A DNA stretch of 64,000 nt from Lachancea mirantina (taxonomy: Eukaryota; Ascomycota; Saccharomycetes; Saccharomycetales; Saccharomycetaceae), in assembly GCA_900074745.1 (NCBI GenBank), contig LT598467.1, positions 372,001 through 436,000 on the forward strand, written 5' to 3'. This document shows positions 19,570-28,674 of the stretch, one piece after another. The translations under genes and the position numbers were made by a program. The notes beneath the pieces were generated by a model. That model saw nothing but the letters and a program-made list of their open reading frames with translations. It was not told the origin of the DNA and ran no database searches. Position 1 is the stretch's first letter. Every line of letters begins with the position of its first letter.

Positions 19570-20814
19570 ATGGCCTCCCAAGGCCAATTTTTTGATAACT
19601 GGGATTACAATATAAATAAAACCACAGAGGGCAGATATTCATCTAAGTCTCACCATCTCAGACTAGCATCAATCACGTCCTTGATAGCGACTGGTGCTTT
19701 GAGCTCAAACTTCCCGGCGAAAAGGAGAAAACAAGAGAGCCATGAGCTTTTTGGGTTTCGAAAATTAGCGAAATCTTATTTGTGGGGTAGCGGAAATGAG
19801 AAAACCAGGCCGTCGTCAAGAAAAGAAGAAGCTACTTTAGGTCCATCTTCGCGATTGCGCAATGTGGGCTCTAAAAGACTCTCTGGAGGAGAAATAGCCA
19901 GCAGTCGGGGTAAAAAATTGCTGCCACAAAAGCGAGGGTATAGTTCGACATGTACAGCGGTTACTACCAACCGAGAAAATCCTTATGCAGAAAGAACTAT
20001 GAAACTACCTCTTAACAACGAAAAATATTATCAAGAACTTTTCGAACCTTCTTACAAAAGCCATGATAATTTAGCCGCGGAGCTGGTCAACGAAATTGGT
20101 CCAAACGAAGGTTATCCACTGCAGTCGGACGAAGAGCCTGAGAAAATTGAGCTAGAGCAACGTGTTGTATCTTTTTACAATTTGCCCAAAAGCACAGGTC
20201 TCAACAGTTTGTTGGCGCAAGTTCATGGCGGACCTTTGGAAAAAATAGAATCTTTGAAAGATCAAGATGACCATAGCGTCTTGAGGTGCGTTCAATTGCA
20301 TTTCACCTCGGCTCTGAATGCTTCGAATTTCATGACTTTTGTGCATTCGAGGAAATTCAATGTCAACGGGTACACACTTGAGCCAGCATGGGCACCCCAG
20401 TATGTTAATCACATCTCTGCTATAGACCATGAGAAAACAAGGGGGAAGCACGATAGGAAGAAATATCATGACTTTCACATTGAACCTCGCCGGTGTTTGA
20501 TTTTGAAGAAATACAGCACCTCGAGGAATTCTCGATCAACTCGTCACTCTCATACATGCGCTCCAGTTTTGGCAGCGTTCGATGTCAAAGAACTGCGAGA
20601 GGATTTTGAACAATTTGGTGAGATAATGGAGATAACTCCAATGGTTTCTAGAAAGCTTTGCTTTTCCTTGAGCTTCTTTGACATTAAAGACGCTATAAGC
20701 GCTTTCGAAAGCTACGAAAACTGTAACGAGTTTTTGTACAAGAAGTATCATAAGCACTGGTCTCTTGGCTATGGTGCAGACGTTACAGACCGGCCATGCA
20801 TCTTGGCTAACTGA
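19570..20814 (+). CDS. SSP2: Ssp2 sporulation-specific protein
   Basis: Ssp2 is needed for spore-wall maturation, where it activates the meiotic kinase Smk1. The 414-residue product has a basic, serine-rich N-terminal half of low conservation and a C-terminal half from about 200 that reads like two RRM-type folds, including the VVSFYNLPKSTGLNSLLAQV and FSLSFFDIKDAISAFES blocks. Position between PUS7 and MET7 matches YOR242C. S. cerevisiae Ssp2 has 371 residues; the extra length is in the N-terminus. Confidence 0.88.
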   Translation: MASQGQFFDNWDYNINKTTEGRYSSKSHHLRLASITSLIATGALSSNFPAKRRKQESHELFGFRKLAKSYLWGSGNEKTRPSSRKEEATLGPSSRLRNVGSKRLSGGEIASSRGKKLLPQKRGYSSTCTAVTTNRENPYAERTMKLPLNNEKYYQELFEPSYKSHDNLAAELVNEIGPNEGYPLQSDEEPEKIELEQRVVSFYNLPKSTGLNSLLAQVHGGPLEKIESLKDQDDHSVLRCVQLHFTSALNASNFMTFVHSRKFNVNGYTLEPAWAPQYVNHISAIDHEKTRGKHDRKKYHDFHIEPRRCLILKKYSTSRNSRSTRHSHTCAPVLAAFDVKELREDFEQFGEIMEITPMVSRKLCFSLSFFDIKDAISAFESYENCNEFLYKKYHKHWSLGYGADVTDRPCILAN

Positions 20815-20905
20815 TAGTCAAATGTGGCAAGTACAGTAATATTAGGACTCTATAAAAAACTCAAGTTATTTCATTTGCTTTAGTAGCTTCGATGGATTAA
20901 AAATG

Positions 20906-22378
20906 TCAGTGCGTGCCGTCGAAAACCACCAGCAATCCGCCAACTAGATGTAGAGATCCAGTGACGAAGACGTCGACGGGCTCTTTTTCATTCTTAATGA
21001 TCTCCCGAGCGGCCTCTATACTGGATGTAACGTTGATGTCAGAATTAGGCTCCAGCCCTTGCCAGACGTCGCGCAACGCGGTTTGAACCTCTAACTTGTC
21101 GACTTGATCCTTGGACGTGTTCATGGAAACAAGATCGGCACTGTAGTCGCCGGACTTCCATGTAACGTTAGTTGAAAAAATTACCCGGGACAGCTTTAAC
21201 TCTGGGTAAAGAGTCTCGTGTAGATATTTTATTAAAGCACCAGCGTTGCGTGTTTGCTGATTGAACAATAGAATTTTCTTAGATGCCGAGTTGACAGCGA
21301 CAGACTTAAACCAGCCAGAAGCCGCTTCGATGCTTTCTTTAGTGTGAGCTCCATCAATGTACCAGGTGATTTGTCCATCTTTCACCGTTTGACAGCGACC
21401 ACTCCATTCCGTATTTTGAAGCCCTTCAATGAACTTTTGTGGCAACTTGGCGTCCTCACTCAATTCAAGGGGCTCTTGTAAAATATTGAGGCGTGACAAA
21501 TGCTCGTGAGCCAACGCTACACTCAAAGAAGCGTTTTTAATCTGGAAATCTCCCGCAATTCCAAGTTTCACGTTTTTTAACTCGTTGAAAATTGGAACTA
21601 CGGAAAGTGAAGTTTTCTTTTCCTCGGCACGCTCCTGTAGCATGCGTAGGCCGTCAGAAGGCTGACCGGTAATAGAAAAGGCTTTTGTGCCTGTCTTGAA
21701 GATCCCACCTTTGTTCCACGCGATTTCTGTGATGGTATCACCAAGCATAAACGTGTGATCGATCCCGAGCAAGGACACGCCACACGCAGTAGGTTTCTCG
21801 ATGATGTTGGTGCTATCATATTCCCCGCCAACACCAACTTCGTAAATGCAGGAATCGCATCCTTCTTGCATGAAAACATGGAAAGAGAGTAAAGTCAAAT
21901 ATTTGAAGTAACCTGGCTTGCTTCCCGGAACCATGTGAGGAAACTTATCTTCAGGGGACCGCGTGGCCTCCAAACGGTCCCAAACTTCAAAGAAATACTT
22001 GGTGAATTTCTCTTCCGAGATGGGAGCTCCATCAACGCGAATACGTTCTCTCACCGATTTCAAATGCGGCGAAGTGTACAATCCAACTTTGCGAATTTGA
22101 GACCCATACTGCTGCAAAATTGATTGCGCAAAAGCGGCAGTAGACCCCTTACCTTTAGTACCAGTGATATGGATGATGTTGAGCTTGCTATAGTCAGATA
22201 CCGAGTATCCAACCCGTCGTGACCATTCCTGCATTTCCCAGATGTTCATTTGATTCTTGCGCTCGCCAGAAGCCCTGATCGCCATGATATTGGCATAGTT
22301 GGATTGGAGCGAGTTCAAAGACGCAACTGCATCTTTATAAGTTCTAGAGGCCATATTCAATGCCATAGATAATTTCAT
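20906..22378 (-). CDS. MET7: Met7 folylpolyglutamate synthase
   Basis: Met7 adds glutamates to folates in cytosol and mitochondria and is needed for methionine synthesis and mtDNA maintenance. The 490-residue product has the Mur-ligase P-loop GTKGKGST (73-80), the LYTSPHLKSVRERI motif, GVGGEYDSTNI and the C-terminal TGSLHLVGGLL. The S. cerevisiae entry has 548 residues because of a longer N-terminus; similarity begins here near TYKDAVASLNSLQSNYANIMAIR. Methionines at 1, 5 and 9 precede that block, so more than one start, and possibly a weak targeting sequence, is possible. SSP2 converges on it with 91 bp between stops. Confidence 0.96.
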   Translation of the reverse strand: MKLSMALNMASRTYKDAVASLNSLQSNYANIMAIRASGERKNQMNIWEMQEWSRRVGYSVSDYSKLNIIHITGTKGKGSTAAFAQSILQQYGSQIRKVGLYTSPHLKSVRERIRVDGAPISEEKFTKYFFEVWDRLEATRSPEDKFPHMVPGSKPGYFKYLTLLSFHVFMQEGCDSCIYEVGVGGEYDSTNIIEKPTACGVSLLGIDHTFMLGDTITEIAWNKGGIFKTGTKAFSITGQPSDGLRMLQERAEEKKTSLSVVPIFNELKNVKLGIAGDFQIKNASLSVALAHEHLSRLNILQEPLELSEDAKLPQKFIEGLQNTEWSGRCQTVKDGQITWYIDGAHTKESIEAASGWFKSVAVNSASKKILLFNQQTRNAGALIKYLHETLYPELKLSRVIFSTNVTWKSGDYSADLVSMNTSKDQVDKLEVQTALRDVWQGLEPNSDINVTSSIEAAREIIKNEKEPVDVFVTGSLHLVGGLLVVFDGTH

Positions 22379-23542
22379 CTTTCAGTTTTTAGCTACGGTA
22401 TTGTTTAATTTCCATCTACCAAAATTATGAAAACCGATCACCAAGAGATTCTCGTTTTTAAAACGCATAGGTTTACCAACGAATGCAATTCTGGACTTAC
22501 CAGTTCAAGTCGCTGAATATATTCTGAGCTTCTACCTATTTTGATGATTCGCAGAGTAAGCCAGTATTGACGACAGCATTGCTAATCATAACCGTCGAGA
22601 CAGCTGTCACGAAGCGTTTCTTGTTGAGGGTAATGTTGGCTACGATGAGTCCTTGACGGGATACTCATCTTTTCCATTAGAATGTGGTATCACAGAGCCG
22701 AGACTGATAAGACCTACAAGACATCTAACCGTAGCATGGCAATTATAATCACATGAGTCTCAAATAACTCGTTCTACAGGTAACATGGCAAGGTTAAGCC
22801 ACTTAGCACTCTCTTTTACAAGTAATCGGTCAACAACACTATACTAATGCCAGGCGAAGGTTCTGAGAGGCACTTGATTCAATATATACACAGTGGAGGT
22901 AATGAGCATCTCTGTAGAATTCTATAGCCAGGAAAGTAACATTCATGAATTGAGACTCAGGCGAGCTTATCGAGGAAAAATGTTGTGTCTAGGAGGCGAT
23001 GAGGACAGATTTATCTGTTAAAATGGGTGATATTAACCGCAAGCATTTTGGCAAACTGCCACTTAACCTATTAGTAGCAAGAGCGAACTTTTTTCTCAAA
23101 CATGATGTGTACTCTCTTATTGAGTCACAACCTATTCAATTTACTAGTTTCTTTGGGCCTTCGGTACTATTGTTGCGATACGATTCTAGTCCGTCAAGCA
23201 TTAATGATGGTTTCGTCTCAGACCTGCCTTAGATTTACTCAAGTTATAATACATAATACACGCCTGAGATGAAAAGACAAAATCACGTGAGAGTAAGGGA
23301 CGCACTTGCGTACATAATGACATAAAATAACGATGAACCCGGACCTAGAGAGTCTTTTGGTTCGAGTTCAATCAAGTTTCTCAGAAAACCAGAATCGGGA
23401 GACAGAGCCGTTACCGAAGGGTTGAAGGGCTTGGATAAAGTCCGGAACGACTAGAAAATTTTGTTTTGAGCGAAATTCAAATTTTCAGGTCAAGAATCGG
23501 AATATCCAAAGCGAAACTAAGGAACATACGGTTAAATGCACA
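22379..23542. other. Divergent intergenic region between MET7 and the YPL150W-like kinase
   Basis: No supported gene is seen in 1164 bases. Motifs present are TGAGTCA (Gcn4 type) at 23121-23127 and TCACGTGA (Cbf1 type E-box) at 23283-23290, both nearer the kinase. A 77-codon ATG frame at 22999-23232 resembles nothing known. Confidence 0.55.
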
Positions 23543-26113
23543 ATGTTCGCTTCGAAGCTGGAGCAAAACAACCTGAAAGCGACCATTGCCGCATCCTATA
23601 ACAAGCTTTACTCTCAATTTAGTTCCGATGAACTTTCGGAGGTGGGGAACTACAAGATTTTGAAGATGATCGGCGAGGGAAGTTTTGGCAAAGTGTATCT
23701 TGCTAGACACCGGCCGACCCACCAGAAAGTTGTGCTTAAGACTGGATCAAAGCGCGATCCAAACGTCGTGCGAGAAGTATTTTACCATCGACAGTTTGAC
23801 TACAATCACATCACGAAACTGTACGAAGTGATTGTCACTGAAAACAACGTCTGGATGGCGCTTGAATATTGCTCTGGCCGAGAGTTGTACGAATATTTGC
23901 TGATGAGGAAGCAGCTTCCTGCCGATGAATGCTCGCGGCTCTTTTCACAGATTGTAGGGGCCGTTTTTTACGCGCATGCGCTTAAATGCGTTCACCGAGA
24001 CCTCAAGCTCGAAAACATCCTACTAGACAAACGGGGGCAAGCTAAGCTTACCGACTTTGGTTTCACCCGAGAATGTGCCACTAAGTCGATGCTGGAAACG
24101 ATTTGTGGGACTACTGTGTACATGGCCCCCGAACTGATAGAGAAAAAAACGTACGATGGCTTCAAGATAGACACATGGTCTTTGGGAGTCATACTTTATA
24201 CGCTTCTTTTTGGGTGTATGCCCTTTGATGAGGAAGATGAAACAAGAACCAAGTTGAAAATAGTCAACGAGGACCCTGGCTACGAAAACGGGGTCACGAC
24301 GGCAGCTGCCAAAGACCTGATTTCAAAGCTACTTCAAAAGGATCCTCTCTTGCGTCCTTCACTGGAAGAAGTCTTGAACCATCAATTTCTTCAACCATAT
24401 GGGCTTTATGTGCTTGGGAAAACTGAAAAGATTTTGAAGCAGCAGAAGCGCGGAGGCAGAAATTTTAGAGGCAAAATAGAGAGAAGATTGCTAAAAAAAC
24501 TTAAGCAAAGTGGATTCGACACCCAGGGGATCAAACAATCGGTTAATAAGCGCAAGTGCGACTGTCTTTCTGGTCTGTGGTATTTGTCGCTCGAGAAAGA
24601 AAAGAGAAGTGAGTTCACAAAATTACCCAGAAGAAGCCGATCTGTGCTTTCCGTAAAACGCGTCTTTGATGTGGGTCCTCCTCTCAAGTCTGCTGCGGAA
24701 AGTATTAAAGACTTCAATAGTTCCGCTGGCCAACAAACGTCATTGTTACGGGTAGTAAGTCGAAGAAGCGAAGATAATGCAGGTCGAAAACCTCATTCAC
24801 CCCATTCGGAAGGGCAAACTAGCCCCTTGAGAGCGCTTCAATCGAATGGCTCCTCGAGTCCCTCTAGTGGACGTCATAAAAAGAACAATATATTTATGAA
24901 GATGACCAGCTTCTTCAAAAACAAGAAACAGCATAGTGCTCACGGTACTGGAAGCAACTCTGCAAACTCGTCCATCATTAAAAAAACCGAAAAGCGGGAG
25001 TTTAACCCATCGATGGATCTCAAAGAGCCAAACGGCACCGGAGCTCTTCATAAGTCCAAGCTTAGCTTCGGTTCTGAGAAAAGCGAGAGCGTTCCATCCG
25101 AGGCCTTTAAAGTTCATCCCGACGCTACAGAAAGTCGACATGTGTTGGAGAAACTCAAATCCAATACATCCAGTGAAGTTTCACGGCAGACGTCAGGAGG
25201 CAACTACGATAGTGAGTTTGACTATAGAAATGGAAAGCACGGAATACCAGACGATGGCGACAATCAAAAATATGATCCACCGCCTCGTGGTAGACCGTTA
25301 TCGATAGTTTCACACCAGTCTGAGTTTTCAAACGACACTTATAATTCAGAATACTCAACTGATGGAAATCCTCCTTCGTCTTCGAAGGGCAATAGCACTA
25401 TAAGTTCGGGCACAAATCGCAATATCAATGCCGTCATTATGTCGGCCAAAAGCGATTCGTCCGAAATTAACTCCTCATTCAATAAAGCCGTTGCCAGGCG
25501 ATCGGTGAGCATCATGTCGAGTGCGTCGAGCGCTTCAGAAAAGAGTTCCAGGGCAGATTCCTTTCAAGAGATTTCAACTGCACCATCTCCCAAAGGAATG
25601 GATATAAGAGCCATGAATGGTTTCACGTCCGGTACTGACACAGTGGCCCCCCGCATAAAACTAGGGTCTCATTGGCTTTCAAAAAGGGGTCCGTCGTCGT
25701 TACGAAGGGGACGACTTCCTAAACGAACTCTTAACCGAAAATTCATGAGCAGACATTCGTCCGGGCGTCAATCTGTCATCCAGGAGGAGAGTTCCTTGAC
25801 GGACGAAGACGAGACGCAGGATCTTTTGATCGGTCAAGGACCTTACGTAAGTTCTGAAGAGCATGAAGGCAGCCCCAAGTTTGAGAGCCAGACTCCCTCA
25901 AAGGCGGGCACTCCTTTCAGCTCTGTTCCCACACGTGAAGATATAAGACCCGAGGTCGCTTCCGTGCGTCAATCGTTCAGCGAGGGAAGTGGGTGGTCGC
26001 ATGACCTATCTGAAGACAACGTGGATTCAACTAACTTTGACTCTGGTACGCATGCCGAAGAATACTCAGTGTCAGAGATTGCCGATCATGAGGATAACAA
26101 AGAGGGGGAATAG
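23543..26113 (+). CDS. YPL150W-like serine/threonine protein kinase
   Basis: The 856-residue product has an N-terminal kinase domain (about 37-290): glycine loop GEGSFGKV, Lys66 in VVLKTG, HRD Asp153 in CVHRDLKLEN, DFG Asp171, and activation segment TICGTTVYMAPE. The remaining 560 residues are serine-rich and mostly disordered, with basic patches and an acidic end. The domain looks like the AMPK-related or CAMK group. Position between MET7 and ATG5 matches S. cerevisiae YPL150W, a kinase whose role is not settled. An out-of-frame ATG at 23536 starts a 21-codon frame that overlaps this start. I do not assign a substrate. Confidence 0.9.
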   Translation: MFASKLEQNNLKATIAASYNKLYSQFSSDELSEVGNYKILKMIGEGSFGKVYLARHRPTHQKVVLKTGSKRDPNVVREVFYHRQFDYNHITKLYEVIVTENNVWMALEYCSGRELYEYLLMRKQLPADECSRLFSQIVGAVFYAHALKCVHRDLKLENILLDKRGQAKLTDFGFTRECATKSMLETICGTTVYMAPELIEKKTYDGFKIDTWSLGVILYTLLFGCMPFDEEDETRTKLKIVNEDPGYENGVTTAAAKDLISKLLQKDPLLRPSLEEVLNHQFLQPYGLYVLGKTEKILKQQKRGGRNFRGKIERRLLKKLKQSGFDTQGIKQSVNKRKCDCLSGLWYLSLEKEKRSEFTKLPRRSRSVLSVKRVFDVGPPLKSAAESIKDFNSSAGQQTSLLRVVSRRSEDNAGRKPHSPHSEGQTSPLRALQSNGSSSPSSGRHKKNNIFMKMTSFFKNKKQHSAHGTGSNSANSSIIKKTEKREFNPSMDLKEPNGTGALHKSKLSFGSEKSESVPSEAFKVHPDATESRHVLEKLKSNTSSEVSRQTSGGNYDSEFDYRNGKHGIPDDGDNQKYDPPPRGRPLSIVSHQSEFSNDTYNSEYSTDGNPPSSSKGNSTISSGTNRNINAVIMSAKSDSSEINSSFNKAVARRSVSIMSSASSASEKSSRADSFQEISTAPSPKGMDIRAMNGFTSGTDTVAPRIKLGSHWLSKRGPSSLRRGRLPKRTLNRKFMSRHSSGRQSVIQEESSLTDEDETQDLLIGQGPYVSSEEHEGSPKFESQTPSKAGTPFSSVPTREDIRPEVASVRQSFSEGSGWSHDLSEDNVDSTNFDSGTHAEEYSVSEIADHEDNKEGE

Positions 26114-26295
26114 TCATTGATATTCTCTCCAATCGCATTTATAATTATAGTTATCTGTAAACAAAAACTGCATCATCAGATAGTTCGAGCTGCGTAAGAG
26201 CCGCGTAGTGCAATTAACCTATAACCAGAAGGTGCGATCGTGGCTGGCGAACAACAAGCCGAACAAAATTCAAATTATTGAAGTATTTGGTACTG

Positions 26296-27645
26296 TCACG
26301 ATCGGTATTTATCGAGACCACCTTTCTCTTGCAACGCCTCGGTTAGAAAAAACTCAAAAAAGTCTTCCTCATCTATGTCAATGTCTTCTTTCTGAAAATA
26401 TTTCCCCAGTCGCTCATCATTTTCGCTCGCATCGTCGTCATCTTGCCCGTACTCATCACAATTACCATCAAGAGAGCTTTTGAGTTGTTCAAACAATGTT
26501 TGCAAATGACCAACCGCCTCTTCCTCCAAGTCATGTTCAATGTCTTGAGTTGATGTTTCTTGCGCAAAATCCGGAGCGGATTTGAGTTCGAAGTCTGAAT
26601 TGTTCGGGAATTCTTTTAAGTTCTGCAGTCTTTCGATGATATTTTCTACCCCGTTGGGTCCGTGGTTGAGCTGAGACTCAGTCAAAAGCCCGCTTTTGAG
26701 CTGATCTTGGAGCGAATGCGATAGCAGACGTCCGTAAAGTAACTCTCGATCTCTTTCAGATTTGGCTCCCTTCGCAGTGGCGTAAGAAGCAAGGATCTCG
26801 CAATAGTAAAATGGAATCACAATTTTAGCTCCTTCCAGCACGGATTCATGTCCATCACTCTCAGAGGCACCGACTTCATCGCTCAAAAAAACTTCTTCAG
26901 AAAACGCGTGCTCTAGCAATATAGAAACAATATTCAGGTTTTTTAAAAGAACTTCTGAGTGCGTTCCTCTTTTGAACTTGATTTCGACGCATCTTAGGCT
27001 TTTCAAAAATTTAAGAGGAAAGGGCTTGACTATAGTTTCCATTAAGCGCTTGCTGACTTGCGGCACCTCTAAGCATTTGAAATAGGAATCCCGTAAAAAC
27101 TGAAGCGCTTCGTGGGGATACAGCGAAACTCCCTGGGCCACCGTTGGAGGAATAAATTTAAAACTTCCCTCGTGAATATAAAGTCGATTATTGCCCACTG
27201 GAAATTCGTAGCATTCCGGCAAAACTTCACTCGATTCCATTAATAAAAAATCTCCATCCGAATCACAAACCTTTATAAACGTACCAAGGCCACATAATAT
27301 CGATAATCTCTGTAGTAAAGCCACAACCAGAAATTCCTGGTCAAGAATATCACCCACAACTAAATGACCGAATATGTATTTAGTGCCAAGGTCATTTTCC
27401 AGTTCCTCAGTCCGCACACCTAAAAACTGACCCCACGGATAGCACTCATTCCAAGGCTTGACAATCTCTTGCCATAACTTCCGAACTTTTTTCAGCTCTG
27501 CATCAGTATTCGCTAATTTATCCAACGGGAAGATTCCGAAAACTAAAGTCCTTTCCAAGTTTCGCTTGAATAGCCCATTTTCATCTTCTGATGACCTTTG
27601 CCAAAGTAATGAAGCTAAAACATCGACATTTTGGCCGTTATTCAT
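26296..27645 (-). CDS. Ecdysoneless/SGT1 (ECD) family protein
   Basis: The 449-residue product matches remembered landmarks of the ecdysoneless family: WNECYPWGQFLGV and IFGHLVVGDILDQEFLVVALLQRLS in the N-terminal half, then DSDGDFLLMESSEVLP (near 127-142) and NRLYIHEGSFKFIPP (near 148-162), and an acidic C-terminus ending DEEDFFEFFLTEAL. ECD proteins in animals and fission yeast act in cell-cycle progression and pre-mRNA splicing with Prp8-containing complexes. S. cerevisiae has no clear member, and nothing lies here between YPL150W and ATG5 in that species. It converges on the kinase and is divergent from ATG5 over 114 bp. Confidence 0.75.
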   Translation of the reverse strand: MNNGQNVDVLASLLWQRSSEDENGLFKRNLERTLVFGIFPLDKLANTDAELKKVRKLWQEIVKPWNECYPWGQFLGVRTEELENDLGTKYIFGHLVVGDILDQEFLVVALLQRLSILCGLGTFIKVCDSDGDFLLMESSEVLPECYEFPVGNNRLYIHEGSFKFIPPTVAQGVSLYPHEALQFLRDSYFKCLEVPQVSKRLMETIVKPFPLKFLKSLRCVEIKFKRGTHSEVLLKNLNIVSILLEHAFSEEVFLSDEVGASESDGHESVLEGAKIVIPFYYCEILASYATAKGAKSERDRELLYGRLLSHSLQDQLKSGLLTESQLNHGPNGVENIIERLQNLKEFPNNSDFELKSAPDFAQETSTQDIEHDLEEEAVGHLQTLFEQLKSSLDGNCDEYGQDDDDASENDERLGKYFQKEDIDIDEEDFFEFFLTEALQEKGGLDKYRS

Positions 27646-27759
27646 TGGTTTCTGCCAAGCTCTTATAGTAAGATGACTTACTATGACTGAAGTACTTGAG
27701 TTTCAACTTCTAGAGATACGTATGAAAAGGCAAAAAATGATGAGATAGAATACACTAAC

Positions 27760-28671
27760 ATGGAGGAGATTAGAAGGCTTGTTTGGGATGGGACGCTCAA
27801 TATTGAGATCACAGTCGACGCTGATTTGGTTCTGGCCGATGCTGCGGAAAGCTCGCGACGAGTTTTCCTGAAAGTTCCCCGAGACATGTATTTGGTGATA
27901 TATTTGCCATTTATCGTGGCAAGAATACAAGATATTTTAAAAATTGACTTGAATGACGTTTATCAAGGATGGTGGTTTCACTTTGGCGGTACTGCTTTGG
28001 ATTGGACTCAGCCAATTGGCGTTTTGTATGATAGTTTGCATAATCATCGAGAATCGATGATGGGGCTAGGGGACTCCGGGAGAAGAGTTGAGATTTGGAA
28101 ACTGAGATTAAATCACAGCCACCAGTATCCCAGCGGGATTATACCTATTATAAATGGACTCAGGCAAATTAGACACTATTGGATGCACCAATGGAAACAA
28201 GCGTGTTTCATTTCAAATGGATCGTCTAAACATATCATGTCGCTTTCGAAGCAAGAAGCCCTGGACTTTTGGGACAGCATTTTGCTTCGAGACCGAAAGC
28301 TATTCAGAAGTATATGCGATAAAATCATCGCTAGCTCACAGCCCGTAAAGAGAATTCCAGTGAAAATTCATTTGGTGGTCGGAGGGATCAGAAAGGTTAA
28401 AGACGCCGCCGCAGAAGGGCCTCTTTCGGCCCAATATACTCTCGGCGAATTTATAGGGCAACAATTTCCGGAATATTTTCCTCTTGAAAGTGCTGCAGGA
28501 GGTCAAACTGAGATTTTGATGCAAGGAATACGACCATCATTGGATTTACCTTTGGACCAGGTTTACTTCAAATTGGCCAGCTTCGACGGTTTTTTACACG
28601 TCCTTGTCAAAGTAGCACCTAGCCAAGCCTGTGATGACATGAATAAAATAACGTCTAAAAATATATGCTAG
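27760..28671 (+). CDS. ATG5: Atg5 autophagy protein, acceptor of Atg12
   Basis: Atg5 is covalently joined to Atg12 by Atg7 and Atg10; the conjugate with Atg16 acts as E3 for Atg8 lipidation at the autophagosome membrane. The 303-residue product keeps the acceptor lysine in HQWKQ (Lys146; Lys149 in S. cerevisiae) and the blocks VPRDMYLVIYLPFI, GVLYDSL, CFISNGSSKHIMSLS and SFDGFLHV. S. cerevisiae Atg5 has 294 residues. Its stop codon is only three bases from the stop codon of the converging ABP140 gene. The matching E2, ATG10, is also in this window. Confidence 0.96.
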   Translation: MEEIRRLVWDGTLNIEITVDADLVLADAAESSRRVFLKVPRDMYLVIYLPFIVARIQDILKIDLNDVYQGWWFHFGGTALDWTQPIGVLYDSLHNHRESMMGLGDSGRRVEIWKLRLNHSHQYPSGIIPIINGLRQIRHYWMHQWKQACFISNGSSKHIMSLSKQEALDFWDSILLRDRKLFRSICDKIIASSQPVKRIPVKIHLVVGGIRKVKDAAAEGPLSAQYTLGEFIGQQFPEYFPLESAAGGQTEILMQGIRPSLDLPLDQVYFKLASFDGFLHVLVKVAPSQACDDMNKITSKNIC

Positions 28672-28674
28672 TAA

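Noticed and set aside
22999-23232. 77-codon ATG frame between MET7 and the kinase
   Set aside because: No recognisable motif, and frames of this length are common by chance in a 1.1-kb spacer.
23284-23289. ATCACGTG resembling centromere element CDEI
   Set aside because: It is not followed by an AT-rich CDEII or a CDEIII-like TCCGAA; more likely a Cbf1 E-box.
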